Numbered from the stretch's first letter, positions 36,123 to 49,855 are shown. The stretch: DNA of 64,000 nucleotides from Cephalopachus bancanus (GCA_027257055.1 JAPVLO010000619.1:186001-250000); one strand, 5' to 3'. Notes: a model not told the origin generated them from the sequence alone. Made by a program: numbers and translations.

Positions 36123-39100
36123 ACGATAGGGACGAACTCTCACATTTCAATAATTAGTCTGAATGTGAATGGACTAAATGCACCACTGAAAAGACATAGA
36201 ATGACAAAATGGATAAAATATCACCAGGCAACAATATACTGCCTTCAAGACACCCATCTCACTAGAAAGGACATACACAGACTCAAAGTGAGAGGATGGG
36301 AAACAAATTTTCAGGCGAATGGAACACAAAAGAAAGGAGGAGTCGCGATCCTAATTTCAGACAAAATACCATTTAAGCTATCAAAAATTTAAAAAGATAC
36401 AGAGGGCCACTACATAATGATAAAAGGTTCACTCCATCAACAAGAAATATCTATCCCAAACATATATGCACCCAACATAGGTGCGCCAACATTCATAAAG
36501 CAACTTCTAGGAAAACTAAAGAAAGACATTGACTCTAACACCATAATAACTGGGGACTTTAATACACCACTCACAACCCTAGACAGATCATCAAGACAAA
36601 AAATCAGCAAGGAGATCTGGAACCTCAATGAGACTCTGGACCAAATGGTCTTAATTGATACCTACAGAACACTTCATCCAAAGACCACAGAATACACAAT
36701 CTACTCATCACCGCATGGAACATATTCTAAGATCGACCACATAATTGGACACAAATCAAGCATAAGCAAATTTAAAAGGACTGAAATCCTACCATGCATC
36801 TTCTCGGACCACAGTGGAATAAAAATAAACATTGACACTAACAAACTCCCGCCAAAACCCACAAAGACATGGACACGAAACAGCATGATGCTAAGCAACT
36901 CCTGGGTCAATGATGACATCAAAACAGAGATCAAAAGATATCTGGAAACAAATGAAAATGAAGAAACATCTTACCAAAATCTCTGGGATGCCTTAAAAGC
37001 TGTAATAAGAGAGGAATTTATATCCCTACAAACACATATGAGGAAAATGGAAGGAATAGAAATTAACAACCTAACAAGCCACCTAAAGAAGCTGGAAAAG
37101 CAAGACCACAAAAACCCTAATTTCAGCAGAAGAATCCAGATCACCAAAATAAAAGCCCAAATTCAGGACATAGAAGAAAAAAGATAATAGAAAAAAATCA
37201 GTGAAACAAAAAACTGGTTCTTCAAAAGAATAAACAAGATCGATGGTCCCCTAGCTAGACTGACCAAGAAAAAACGAGAAAAAAAATCAAATAAGCACAA
37301 TCAGAAACACAAAAGATGAAATCACATCTGACCCTGAAGAAATACAAAAGATTATTAGAGACTACTACGTACACTTGTATGGAAACAAACTTAAAAACCT
37401 TAAGGAAATGGAGGACTTTCTGACATCACACAACCTACCTAAGTTGGAACAAGGAGAAATTGAGACCCTAAATAAACCAATAAAAATCAAGGAAATTGAC
37501 TACATAAAGAGAAAACTTCCTACAAAAAAAAAGCCCTGGACCAGATGGCTTTCCAGCAGAATTCTACAACATTTAAGGAGGAGCTGATACCAATCCTACT
37601 GAAGGTATTCCAGGCGATTGAAAAAGATGGAACGCTCCCCAAACCATTTTACGAAGCCAACATCACATTGATACCCAAGCCAGGTAAAGATCCAGCAAAG
37701 AAAGAGAACTACAGGCCAATATCTTTGATGAACACAGATGCTAAAATTCTCAACAAGATCCTAGCAAACCGGATTCAGCAATACATCTCAAAAATCATCC
37801 ATCATGACCAAGTAGGCTTCATTCCTGGGATGCAAGGCTGGTTCAACATTCGTAAAACCATAAATGTTATTAAATACATCAACAGATGTCAAAACAAAAA
37901 CCACATGATTATATCATTAGATGCAGAAAAAGTTTTTGATAAAATCCAGAACCCCTTCTTGATAAAAACCCTTGAACATCTAGGCATATGGGGAACATAC
38001 CTCAAAATAGTAAAAGCCATCTATGAGAAACCCACAGCGAGCAAACTCCTAAATGGACAAAAATTACAACCATTTCCCCTAAAAACTGGAACAAGACAAG
38101 GATGCCCACTCTCACCCCTCCTGTTCAACATAGTATTGGAAGTCCTGGCTCAAGAAATCAGAGAAGAGAAGGCAATCAGGGGTATCCAAATAGGAAAAGA
38201 GGAAGTCAAGTTATCTCTCTTTGCAGATGATATGATTGTGTACCTTGAAAACCCAAGAGAATCTGTCAAAAACCTCCTTACACTGATAAAGGCCTTTGGT
38301 AAAGTCTCAGGATACAAAATAAATGTACAAAAGACAATCGCATTTGTCTACACCAATAATAAACAAACAGAAACTAAATAAAAAACACAATTTCATTCAC
38401 AATAGCCACAAAAAAATGAAATACCTTGGCATCTTCCTAACCAGAGACATGAAAGACCTTTACAAGGAAAACTACAAAACATTACTCAAAGAAATCAAAG
38501 TTGACACAAACAAGTGGAAAAATATCCCATGCTCATGGATCGGAAGAATCAACATTGTGAAGATGTCCATCTTACCTAAGGCAATCTACAAATTCAATGC
38601 AATACCCATCAAATTACCAGCAACATTCTTCTCAGACCTAGAAAAAACAATGCAGGAATTCATGTGGAAACACAAACATCCAACAATAGCCAGAACAATC
38701 CTCAGCAAAAAAAACAAAGCAGGTAGTATCACATTACCAGAATTCAAACTTTACTATAAAGCTACAATCATCAAAACAGCTTGGTATTGGTATAGGAGCA
38801 GGCATATAGATCAATGGAATAGAATTGAGATTCCAGAAGCAAAACTCCAATTTCTCAACCAATTCATCTTTGACAAAACCTCCACCACCTACCACTGGGT
38901 AGAGGAGAACCTATTCAGTAAATGGTGCTGGGAAAACTGACTGACCACATGCAGAAGATTGAAACAGGACCCCTATCTATCCCCATGCACAAAGGTTAAC
39001 TCCAAATGGATCAGAGACCTAAATGTAAAACCTCAAACCATAAGAACCTTAGAAAATGAAGGAAATACCCTCATGGAAATAGGAACTGGCATCCAATTCC

Positions 39101-39935
39101 TGAACAAAACCCAAAACCCACAGCTCATAAGAGAGAAAATAGACAAGTGGGACCTTATTAAACTGACAAGCTTCTGCAAAGCCAAAGAAACCATCAAGAT
39201 AGCAGGGAGAGAGACTACAGACTGGAAAAAAATATTTGCCAACACCAGTTCTGACAAAGGCTTAACATTCTGGATCTACAAGGAACTCAAACGTGCTGAA
39301 AAGAAAAAAACTAACAACTCCATTATAAAATGGGCAAAAGATATGAACAGACACTTCACAAAGGAAGACATCCGAGCAGCCAACAAACACATGAAGAAAT
39401 GTTCAACCTCACTAATCATTAGGGAGATGCAAATCAAAACCACACTGAGATACCACCTAACCCCAGTCAGAATGGCAATTATCAACAAGTCAAAAATAAC
39501 AGCTGCTGGAGAGGGTGTGGTGAAAAGGTAACACTTCTGCACTGTTGGTGGTTGTGTAAACTAGTGCAACCTCTGTGGAAAACAGTGTGGCAATTCCTAA
39601 AAGCTCTAAATACCAACCTCCCATATGACCCCACAATCCCCCTACTGGGAATATATTCTGAAGAACACAAATGACTCTATAAAAAAGATACTTGCACACG
39701 CATGTTTATCGCAGCGTTGTTCACAATAGCAAGAACCTGGAAACAGCCATGCTGCCCGTCAAAAGAGGACTGGATTAAAAAAATGTGGTACATATACACG
39801 ATGGAATACTATGCAGCCATAAAAAAGAACAAAATCATGAATTTTGCAGCAACCTGGATGGAACTAGAGTCTATAATACTGAGTGACCTCTCACAGAAAC
39901 AAAGGTCCAAGTATCACATGTTCTCACTCATATAA
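36123..39935 (+). pseudogene. ORF2p-like: L1 ORF2 (copy B), broken endonuclease-reverse transcriptase
   Basis: The expected start codon, ATG in copy A, reads ACG here at 36123. Endonuclease: N-V-N-G-L-N present, the Q-E-T-H Glu is Asp (codon GAC at 36249-36251), ITGDFNTPL, S-K-I-D-H and S-D-H-S-G intact. A TAA at 36390 interrupts the domain. Frameshifts fall near 37190, 37525 (A-rich run) and 38375. [11 protein letters not shown] and FADD (38220-38231) are intact inside a 278-codon open stretch (37545-38381). A stop at 38938 precedes the C-terminal region, which ends in order with Y-Y-A-A-I-K-K-N and a TAA at 39933. Confidence 0.94.
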
Positions 39936-40139
39936 TGGACCTTAAACATCCAATGCAATACTATATAAAAATGACTGACCGTACTGGGAAACTATGGTGG
40001 GGGGAGGGAAACGGGATTAACAGTAGCAAATATCTGTCTGGGAATGGGGAAACACCCCATATCAACAGGGTGCCTGAATGAAATGCAATTGTATACCTAA
40101 CCCTTAACTGTACCCCACAACTCCATAATAAAAAAAAAA
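39936..40139 (+). terminator. L1 copy B 3' UTR and poly(A) signal
   Basis: Contains a G-rich run (ggtggggggaggg) near 39999, typical of L1 3' UTRs, and ends AATAAA at 40126 merging with the A tail. Confidence 0.85.
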
Positions 40140-40215
40140 GAAAATCTTTTAATTTTTCTATCAGCTTTTAATCATCAATTTTAACTTCTTTTATAATGTC
40201 AGAATTCAATATGTT

Positions 40216-40515
40216 AATATTGGAGTGATCTCTCACAGAAACAAACAACTGAGTACAATATGTTCTCAATTATGAGTAGATTCTGAACATTTACCATAGT
40301 ACTATAAGAAAGAAATTGAAAATAGTTGGAAACTTCCAGGTGGACATTACATTAATAAGGGTACCTGATCTCAAACCAGGCAAAGTGGGAACCAAAGATA
40401 GCCCCAAACTTTACCTGTCCAATGACTGCTTGTATATCTAAACCAGAATTGTACACCATATCTTTAAATGAATTGTAGTAAAATAAATTAATTAATTAAT
40501 TAATAAAAATATGAT
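40216..40515 (+). mobile_element. Old L1 3' end fragment
   Basis: gagtgatctctcacagaaac ... ctgagtacaatatgttctca ... gggtacctgatctc ... aattgtacaccat parallels the 3' UTR ends of copies A and B, in decayed form. It ends in a (TTAA)n/A-rich tail near 40485-40508. 5'-truncated. Confidence 0.8.
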
Positions 40516-42815
40516 GAGAAAACTGAGGCTTATCAAAATTTTAAAAAGAAGTATTTGCATTTTACAGATGTGTAAACTGAGCAAAACTGGAGGTTTTCCA
40601 TAAAATTGTAGAGTTCATTTTTAATTCATTTCTGGAAGATGCCTAAGCCCATTCTCTTGATTACAGCACACAGTTGTACTGATAGCTCAAAAGTCAATAA
40701 CCACCATATATCGTTGAGTAAATTAGTTCATTGTTATATTTTCAAGACCCTGAGCCTGATTGTTTACCCATTTTTCCTGGATAACTTCCACAGTGGAAGC
40801 TGTGAATGATGGAGGATTTCATTTTCTGATTTCAAAGCATTAAGTATATTTGTCGATACTTAAATGATAAAAGAAGGGATACGGTAAGGTAATGGTTTGG
40901 GGCTTGGGAAGGCTCGAAAGAGGGCATATGCAGTTATAGTTCAAGCACTGGATGAAGGACTACAAAGTATGATATATCTGATCTGGCTTGAATTTCCTCC
41001 TTGCATTTCCCCAGATAAGCCCAGCAACTGGTTCAGTTTCCACAGTAACCATTGAAAGTAAGGTATTAGCTATAGCATCAGGGGAAGAGATATAGGGATG
41101 AACAAAATATGTCCTTAACTTTCAAATTTCTTTGATCTAGTGAAATATACTAACAAATAAATGGGAAATTTAAAATACAGTGTTAGAAGCATCTTAAAAG
41201 AGGATGCTTGAGCACAGGATGTCACAAACAACCCACAATTAATTTGAGAGGTAAGTTTTCCAGGAATAAAATAACTGAGCAGAGCATTGGGATGTAGCAA
41301 GAAAATATAGTGGAGTCTGTCCACTATATTTGTTATATGTTAAAGGTTAGTACAAAACTCCTGAAGAGAGCAAAAATAGGAAAGGGAGTGTGAGAAAAAA
41401 CACAGAAACACATACTAGAAAAAAAGAGCATATATGAGACATGAAGCTTGAGAAGTAAATAGAAAACATCAAAAGGTATGTAAGAAGCAAGGAATAGACA
41501 ACAAGAAAAATGTGAAGCTACTTAAGAATTTTTATATTGGAAAGTAAAATTATTAGATTTTCACTTAAAAATGTCACTTCTATCTTGGATCAGGGTAAGA
41601 ACTACAAAGAAGAGGAAATATAGCTGAGGTGTGGAGACTACTGCAAGAGACTGTGTGTGAGAGCATTGTTTGCGAAATGCAGAGCAACATTGATATTGAG
41701 GAGAAAACTTTAGGTAGATCAACAACAAGAAGAAAAATATACACAAAAAAAACCCTGAAAATTAGTCATAAGGGTTAGGAAAAAAAAGGAGAATGCAGTT
41801 AAAGTTCTGTACAATATAAAGGAAATCAACTTTCAAGGAAAAAAAAGTTCCATTGAATGTCAGAAGAAAATTAAACAAGAAAATCAACATTAAAACATAT
41901 CTATTATGTAATTAAAACTTAAGGATAAAGAATGAAGTCTCAAGCATCCATGGAGAAAAAGTAAGACACATTTGAGGAGAAAATTGTGGGGGAATCAGGT
42001 TTCATTTTCTACAGGAGACAGAAGGAAGATTGCAGCAGTGACTTTCATGATTAAGGATGACAGGCAAACACACTCCAGTGTGAAATACCCCAAATATTTT
42101 TAAGATATTAGATCGCTTTCAGAAAAACTTCTTGAGAAGGAAAATTGAAATTAAATAAAGGTCTCAGGAATAAAGAAGAGATGGTCAATGGAGTGTTGGT
42201 GATCTGAATGTGTTTCAATAGGAAATTATGATTAAACTATGATGGGGAATGTGATTTCAGAACAAAATGTCAGCATTGCAAACCCTGGTAAGTATAGCTA
42301 AAGTAAGTAACAAAAACTGGGGAGTGAAATGTGCTGGTGAGAGAGAATGTAAGTAGGCTTTCTTCCTCATCATTCATATATTTTCAAAACCAAAATGTGC
42401 TGTCAAGGAAAAATATAAAAATGCCACTTAATGAATTTCATAACTATCTTCCTTTAACTTTAGAGCAACCTGTTAGGAACAAATATCTCTTTTGGCAAAG
42501 AGATAAATATCTGAAATTTAGTAATTCCTTTAATTCATTTCACTTTATTCTGCTAAATTTTAAAGAAATCAGTGTTTTTTCTTAATTTTAAAATAGCATG
42601 TATGTCATAATTCTCATCTTATAAAGCTAATTCATTCTATCTGTTTATCTATCTTTCCTCAGTTCCTAAACTTCTTACAGTTTAATGTTAATCTTTTCTG
42701 TTGAATAGGAAGTATAAGTAGGCCAATCTCAATCTTGTTGGGGTTTTGTAAGGATTAAATGAGAAAATACGTGTAAAATGCTTAAAAATTTACTGGTATA
42801 GAGTTGTGTACATAA
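40516..42815. other. No recognised gene
   Basis: Unique AT- and purine-rich DNA (notably 41400-41900). A short MIR-like stretch (attttacagatgtgtaaact) is near 40558. No exon-like block. Confidence 0.45.
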
Positions 42816-42819
42816 TAAT

Positions 42820-43097
42820 TTTTTTGAATAAGAGTTCCACTGTGTCACCCAGGATTGAGTGCTATGAAATGGCTAACACGACCTTGACCAGCTGGGCTTG
42901 GGCAAGTCTTCCACCTCAACCTTCCAGGCAGCTGGAACTATAGGAATATGTCACATAACCCAGTGAAGGTTTTGATTTATTGTAGAGATGAGGTCTTGCC
43001 AAGTTCCCCAGGCTGGTTTTGAGCTCCTGGGCTCAGGCAATCCCTTTGCATCAGTCTTCCAAAGTGCTGGGATTATAGATTTGAACCTCCAAGCCCA
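42820..43097 (-). mobile_element. Old Alu-type SINE
   Basis: Antisense landmarks gagttccactgtgtcaccca, cagctggaactatagg, ttgtagagatgaggtcttgc and caaagtgctgggattat are in order, with strong divergence. Confidence 0.85.
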
Positions 43098-45208
43098 TTA
43101 CATACATACTATTTTTTATCTCTCTCTATATATATTCTTGCATTTATGTTTTTTCAGAGAGATATGCCAGGAATACTGTTAACTAAATGTTAACATGGAG
43201 TTATTTCTGTCTAGTAGAATTTTGAACAATGTGTTCTTTTCTATACTTATCTGCTTTTCCATACTGCTTAAATGTTAATGATTAGTATGTATCATGTTTC
43301 TAAAACAACAGAATCTATTCATAGAAAATATAACACATTGAAGACCTAATAATACACATAATATCTGTGTTTTCTATACTTTGAAGTACATCTTTCTCAG
43401 ATTATGATTGCATGAATTAAATCCCATCTTTATCTTCCCAGTGACCTTTTTTACTGCTTTGATATCACAACCACACAAGTTACAGAGAGAGGAATTTTTC
43501 CAATATTATCTAACATAAAAACTCACACGAGAGTCTCCTTTTACTTTTTCTGAATATAATTTCAAAAGTTAAAAAGAAAACACTTAGCTCCAGAAGAAAG
43601 AAACAAAAATAGATGTAAAACAGTTTCCTGGAAACTGAAGAAATAGGCACACAAAAAGAGACTATTATTAAATGTAAAAATATGCATAATGGCTCTGGAG
43701 ATGATGTTTCTCATAGTCCACAATATTGGAAGAAATACAAATACGATCGACTTTAATTTGACATAAAGTGTATGTATTTAGGTATATATTTCCTAAAGAA
43801 TGAAAGATTATTTACTCTAGAATAGCTTTCAAAATGTAAGGACACTGCATTTTGATTTGTCTTCTGAAGAGATTTCTAGACTTTGGCGTGAACTGGTCAC
43901 CTGTTCCATATCACACCACCTGAGTCCAGCCACCAGAAGACAATCCTGGAAGCAACTTGCCTCGACCTAACTTCTTTTCTTATCAACATTCAACCATATA
44001 CTCTACTTATAACACTGATTTCTGTGATCAAACATAAATCATTTCCTAAATCCTGCTACATTTACCTAACTATCCTTTTCTCTTCCTTCTCACTTCTTGG
44101 GGTTTCTTTGCTCAAAAAATGCTCATCTCTTTGCTAATTTTCTTAAATCTAGCATATGCTGATTTTGGTCATTCATCAAGCCATTATTGAAATGATCTTG
44201 GTAAAAACTTCCAGTGTTTGTTACCTTTTTCAAACATGCTTTGTCATTCAATCTACTTTTTTTTCCAGTTCAGATCCCTAAGTCTCACATTCTAGTCTTC
44301 AGAATGCTATTGTGTGATTCTATTGAGACCAAATCAGACCTTTTCTTTTTCACAGACATTATTTGACTATAAACAAGTTTTTGATATTTTAAAATTTCTC
44401 CTTGGTCAAACATATTCATGTAGAAATATGAAATAAATGGTAAATATATCCAACCTTCAGAAAATTCCTCATTTATATCTAGATGTTTTCAAGCTGAAGA
44501 ACGACTTAAGGGCATAGATAACACCAAAACTTTTATCCAGGAATTATGTTAATAAAAATATTATTAAGCAAAGCAAATTAAGATAAATAAGCTTACAGAA
44601 GTCTAAACATTGTGGCCTCTGTGGTAGCGAGGCAAATACATATATAGACTTTATTTAGTCTGGCTAGCTCCCTCACATCTCTCCAAAACCCTGCTTGATG
44701 TCCAGAGCATCAGTAGACAGACAGGGCTTCATGGATGAAGCCATTTCACAGATAACGTGCAAACAGCAGGTACACGTATATATATTTCACATTGTCTTTG
44801 ATTCATTCATCTGCTTTCTAAGTACTTCTAAAATTTGAAGTAGTGACTTGCACAGGAAAAAAAAATGGATGTTGAATAGGAGACATGATTTCTACATGAG
44901 ATTTTGTTGCTATCTTCCTGTGTAAGCAAATCACAACCTCTCCGGACCTCAACTTACCTCATAAAGAAAATGAGGAAGTTGGACAAATGAATTCTGAAGT
45001 CCTTTTCAATGATAAATGTCATTGAATCCATAACACACATAATGACTTTAAAAAAATATAAAATGACACCATAGTCTATAATGAAATGCCATATGGAATA
45101 ACTAATATGAAGTTTTATTCATTAATATCTAGAAGTTGAATAATATTTTTAAAAGTATTACTCATATACAGAGTAATAGTTTGTAATGATGTACTTTCAA
45201 AAGTAATT
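43098..45208. other. Unique DNA with one MIR-like relic
   Basis: No gene recognised. At 44915-45030 the series gtgtaagcaaatcacaacct, ggacctcaacttacctcat and aaaatgaggaagttgg follows the MIR core. Confidence 0.5.
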
Positions 45209-45222
45209 GAAAGTTTATCTAA

Positions 45223-45511
45223 GCCGGGCTCGGTGGCTCAGCCTGTAATCCCGCGCCTTTGGGAGGCTGAGGTAAGTGGATTGCCTGAGCCCGCGGGTTC
45301 GAGACCCGCCTGGGCAGCGAGACCTCATCTCTACAATAAATAAAAAAAAAAATCAGCCGGGCGTGGTAGCACATACCTGTAATTCCAGCTACTCAGAAGG
45401 CTGAGGCGGAAGGATCGCCAGAGCCCAGCAGGTCGAGGCTGCGGTGGCCGGGAGCGGCCACTGCACTCCAGTCTGGGCGACAGAGTGAGACTCCAACTCA
45501 AAAAAAAAAAA
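45223..45511 (+). mobile_element. Alu-type dimeric SINE, near-consensus copy
   Basis: One of the best preserved copies. It starts gccgggctcggtggctcag, B box gggttcgagacccgcc, linker ctacaataaat, right arm ending gactccaactc, A tail. Exact 14-bp repeats gaaagtttatctaa at 45209-45222 and 45512-45525 indicate a recent insertion. Confidence 0.96.
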
Positions 45512-45525
45512 GAAAGTTTATCTAA

Positions 45526-46037
45526 AGAATTGAGAAGTCATATAATGTTAGTTTTTATTGTCATTTATCTTTTTCTATTTACTCTTGTAATTTACAAACA
45601 CATATGTATTGCAAGGTCACAATTCAACAAATTTGAGTTATTACTATGCTCTTCTTATCAACTTTCAAATTTTGTAGTGTACAAAAATACCATATAACTC
45701 CCCACTATAAAGAAGGCAAAGGAAAAATAGCATTTTCCAGATTTCTAATTTCATTTTAAATATGTGTCGGTGTCACTTTCACACATAAAGGGTAATTTTC
45801 AAATGATTACAGATGTAAAATTATTATCAACACACATTATAGTATATATTATTTCTTTAATTGGAGGAAATGATTGTGGAGTTTCAATTTATATGTTTAT
45901 TCTTTAATTTTAAAATGTTAGAAATGAATATAAATTGTGTATGTTAGCATTGTTAGAGACAAACTCTAAAATCTAACAAAGTTTTTTTTTTAAGTTCTAT
46001 AAAGCATTGTTTTTTATTTTTATTTTTCATTTTTTAC
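45526..46037. other. No recognised feature
   Basis: AT-rich. A 70-codon frame overlapping the SINE tail (45485-45697) is chance. Confidence 0.45.
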
Positions 46038-46325
46038 TTTTTTTTTGAGTTGGAGTCTCACTCCGTCACCCAGACTGGAGTGCAGTGGCACGCTTCCAGT
46101 CACCACAGCTTCAGCCTGCTGGGCTCTGGTGATCCTTTCACCTCGGTCTTCCGAGTAGCCAGAATTATAGGCGTGCACTACCACACCCAGCTAATTTTTG
46201 ATTTATTGTAGAGATGAGGTCTTGTCAAGTTGCATGGGTGGGACTTGAACCCACAGGCTCAGGCAATCCACTCACCTCGGCCTCCCAAAGCACTGGGATT
46301 ACAGGCTGAGACACCAAAACAGGCC
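46038..46325 (-). mobile_element. Alu-type SINE
   Basis: Antisense, starting with a T tract and gagttggagtctcac and ending gagacaccaaaacaggcc. The target duplication is unclear (aagcattg / aaacattg). Confidence 0.9.
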
Positions 46326-47335
46326 AAAACATTGATTTTTAAAGTAGCTCCTATCCTTGAAGATTAGTTAAAAACTCACTTTTGAGTAAATATGGATTAT
46401 ATGGAAAGCAGTCAAATTTCTTGTGTTTTTATGCTTTCCCTTCTATCCACAATCAGCAAAACTGGCTAATGGTATGTATAGTGCTACTCTAAAGCTGTTC
46501 TAAAGAATCTTATGAATTTGGAATTCAAAACCATTGTGGATGCTTCAGCAACACATTGCAGAAATGTATATCTGGCCCAACTTTCAGAGATTCCATAGGG
46601 TTGAATTTTAGTATGTTTCCTTTTGATTTACTTGTTTAGATACAATAGTAAATGCCATGTATTTCTAAGACCTTAATTTTAAAAACTAAGTCATATACAA
46701 ACAATAACATTTCATTGAAGGATAATTTATCATAGACTCACCAAAAATAATTTAAATAGAACAATGTAGTTATATTAAGACCTTTCTTTATCATGACCCA
46801 TTAGGCCACATAATGTTGTAACTTTCTCTCTTTATTAATTTCTTACTTGTAAATCTCCCTAACCTACATGGAAAGATTTGCATGAATTTCTTTGTATATC
46901 TGTATTTGATTTTAAAATGAGGACAATCTTTATATTACCATTTTGCTCAAGAATGTAGTTGCATCAAGATAACTCTTGCTATCTCAAGATAATAGGAAAG
47001 TATAATTACAAAGGTATTTTTAATTAATAGCTAGAATATTATCTTGTATATAAATCTATCAAGGTGGCAGTAGTAGGTCTTCTGTCATGCTTTCAGGAAA
47101 ATAATTTCTTTCTCTTTCAAACCTTAGGAGTGGCCACCGTGGATACTTAGCTGTCACTGTTTCTGATAAAAACAGAAAAGATAAAAATCCTGACATACAT
47201 TCTAAGAGGTGTGTTCTATATTTTTCAGATAATTGTGCAAATGCTAGATTGTTCTCAAGAAATAGTAATGACCAGCGTCAATCTGGAGTTGACAGAATGC
47301 TTTCTATAACAAAAATATTAACAATAATAGTACGC
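46326..47335. other. No recognised feature
   Basis: AT-rich unique sequence without gene-like blocks. Confidence 0.45.
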
Positions 47336-47520
47336 TTTTGACATATTAGACACTGATATAAATATATAAAATATGCTAACTCATTTAAATCCTACAATTG
47401 TCCAATGAGGTGTACACAATTATTAATCTCATTTATAAGTAAAGAAACTCAAGGAGAGAAAAACTACATAATTCAGTGGAGTTGTGGGTATACAACCTGC
47501 TCTTGTGCGGTTAATCTAAG
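47336..47520 (+). repeat. MIR-like relic
   Basis: gctaactcatttaaatcc ... ccaatgaggtgtacacaatt ... aagaaactcaaggagag ... ggttaatctaag parallels the MIR consensus in order. Confidence 0.65.
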
Positions 47521-49659
47521 CATACCACATATTTAGATTCTGATTTTTCTATTTTAATTGCTATTGAATAGACCTACTTAAAAGTTTCAAATGTAAGTGG
47601 CCAAGATGGGTTTTTCAGTCAGATAGTAAATGTTAAAATCTTCAAGTTCTATCATCTTACTGTCATATCCGATATTACATGTGTTTTTTTTTGTTGTTGT
47701 TGGTTTGCTTGTTTTTAAGGATAGAGGATGTTTTCTGTTCTTTGTTTGTTTGGTTGTTTGTTTTGAAGCCAAGTAAGGAGCTTACAGTGTATAAATGTTG
47801 AGGAAGATTAGGCATAAAGTTTGAGAAAATACACAAATCACTGAATCAGCAAGGCTTCTCTCGTATCAAACTAACCTTGTGGCAAATGATGCAAGTCTCA
47901 TATATGAAACTCTGATTCTTGTAGAAAGCAGTAAAATGTAGAATATTTTTTTTTCCTTTTTAACCTCTCTTTGACATGCATGTTTTCTTCCAAAATTATT
48001 TGTTTCATGTGACTGTTCTCTCTCCACAGGGAAGTTATAAGTTTTTTCAAGTTGAAGTTTATGTTCCTATTTGTTTTGGATTCACTCACATTTCGAGCTT
48101 GGAACAAAGTAAATAAAAATGCTGAGTCTCATTACTACTGCATGTTCCAAAATAATGCAGCAATCTCTTTAGGATCACTTTCTTACATATACATAAATTA
48201 TTCTGTATATCTTAAAGCTAGAGCTCTCATAAAGGGATAAATACATTGACTTTTGGAGGTTGGTTCTACATTTTAGAATAAAACATTTTATAGTTTTATT
48301 AACCATTTGTCACAATTGTTCATCCAGGAAATGACTATCTCACACCAAGAGAATAATAAGTCAGTTAAAATAAAAGTGTTCCATATTTCATCTTTATAGA
48401 AAAGAGAGTTCAACATTCTCATCAAAAGTTAGAGGGAATGGAAAATACTGCAGTCTTCCTTAGGAGGGCTCAAATATATCCTTCCTTAACAGTTCAAAAT
48501 ATATCCAAATTCTCAATACAATTTACCTCCAGCTCCTACTCTGCTTCAAGTTATATCATCCTTCTTGCCCTTGCTATCCATCTTTAAATATACACCACTG
48601 ATGAGACACTAAAATGATTTAATGAACAGATTTTTTCATAGATATATAACCTCCAACTTGAAAACATCACTGTAGAGTAAACAGGATAATATAAAAGATA
48701 AAAGATTCCAAGTGTATTAGAAGTAACACTGTTACTGCACATTAAAGAAAATCTAATCTTATTTGAAATCTATTATTTTATATCTACATATGATCTGAAA
48801 TAGATATACTATGGATAGTAAATGTGAATTTCTGAAATAGATGTTTATAAAATGAACGAATACGAAACTAAAACGTAGTCTAAAAAAGAAACTAAATGAA
48901 TTATAATAATAATGCAAACACTGTTACTTTAAAATAAAGACACCTCAAATAAATGTTATTTCATATTTCCCCAGGGAGAATTAGAATTCTGGAAAAATTT
49001 TGTTAATCTTATCAGCTTAATTTGTAATTAGTGGGTGCCAAAGGTCAGGGAAGTGATGGAAAGGTTTTACAAGCATGATCATGCTCCATTTTAACCAAGA
49101 TGAAAATAGATATTTATCTAAATCTCTAATACAAACCCTTCCTATGTTAAATCAATTCTTCCTCTGGAATATTTAGCATATCTTTCTTTTCCAAATATAT
49201 CGAATACCCTATCATATATGTATTAACAAACACTTGGACTATTAAAATAACTTTCCAAGTAGTTTAATTTCATCCTACCTTTTTTATTGAAATTGATTTT
49301 AATATCACTTCAGATCTATCTTCCTAAAAGTCCTGCTGGATTAATTCACAACATAAACTGCTGCTTCTGCCATTCAAAGTCTTCCCAATTTGTCTTTCTA
49401 ATGTTGTCCATCATTAGTACTTGTGATGATAGGTTTTCTTGTGTTAGTTTGGCTGTTACGGTATCCAATTATCCAATCAATTATAATCTAGATGTTGCTG
49501 TAAAGTTATTTTGTAGATAGCATTAACACTTATAATCAGTTGACTTTGATGTAAAGGAGATAATCTTGGATAGTCTGGATGGGCCTGATCCAATCAATTA
49601 AATGACCTTAAGTGCAGTGCTAACACAGTACTGATGTTTGCCTGAAGAAGAAAAATTGT
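47521..49659. other. Unique AT-rich DNA; no gene recognised
   Basis: A stretch at 49430-49655 (gttagtttggctgttacggt ... gatgggcctgatccaatcaa) has the feel of an old interspersed repeat, but I cannot place it in a family. A GTT-rich patch lies at 47690-47760. Confidence 0.4.
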
Positions 49660-49843
49660 TCCTATTCCAGATACTGTTCTAGCACTTCATCTAATTAATT
49701 TATGTCTATAACAAATCTAGTGAGAAATTAATATTATTACCATTATTATTTATAGATAAATAGCCAAAGACATAGAAAGGTTCAGGGATTTGTCCAAAGA
49801 CACACAGTTAATAATTGCTGGAGTCGAGATATAAACCAGATGT
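49660..49843 (+). repeat. MIR-like relic
   Basis: actgttctagcacttcatct ... agtgagaaattaatattatt ... gaaaggttcagggatttgtc ... agacacacagttaataattg follows MIR closely. The SINE pair at 49856 is inserted just after it. Confidence 0.7.
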
Positions 49844-49855
49844 AGATTTAGTTTT

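Larger units (their letters stand above)
33277..40139 (+). mobile_element. Full-length L1 copy B (about 6.9 kb)
   Basis: Starts GGGACTTGGAGCAAGATGGCG and ends at an AATAAA/A tail. An exact 12-bp target duplication gaaaatctttta lies at 33265-33276 and 40140-40151. It is less decayed than copy A, but all ORFs are still interrupted. Its 5' UTR is longer because of internal duplications. Confidence 0.96.
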
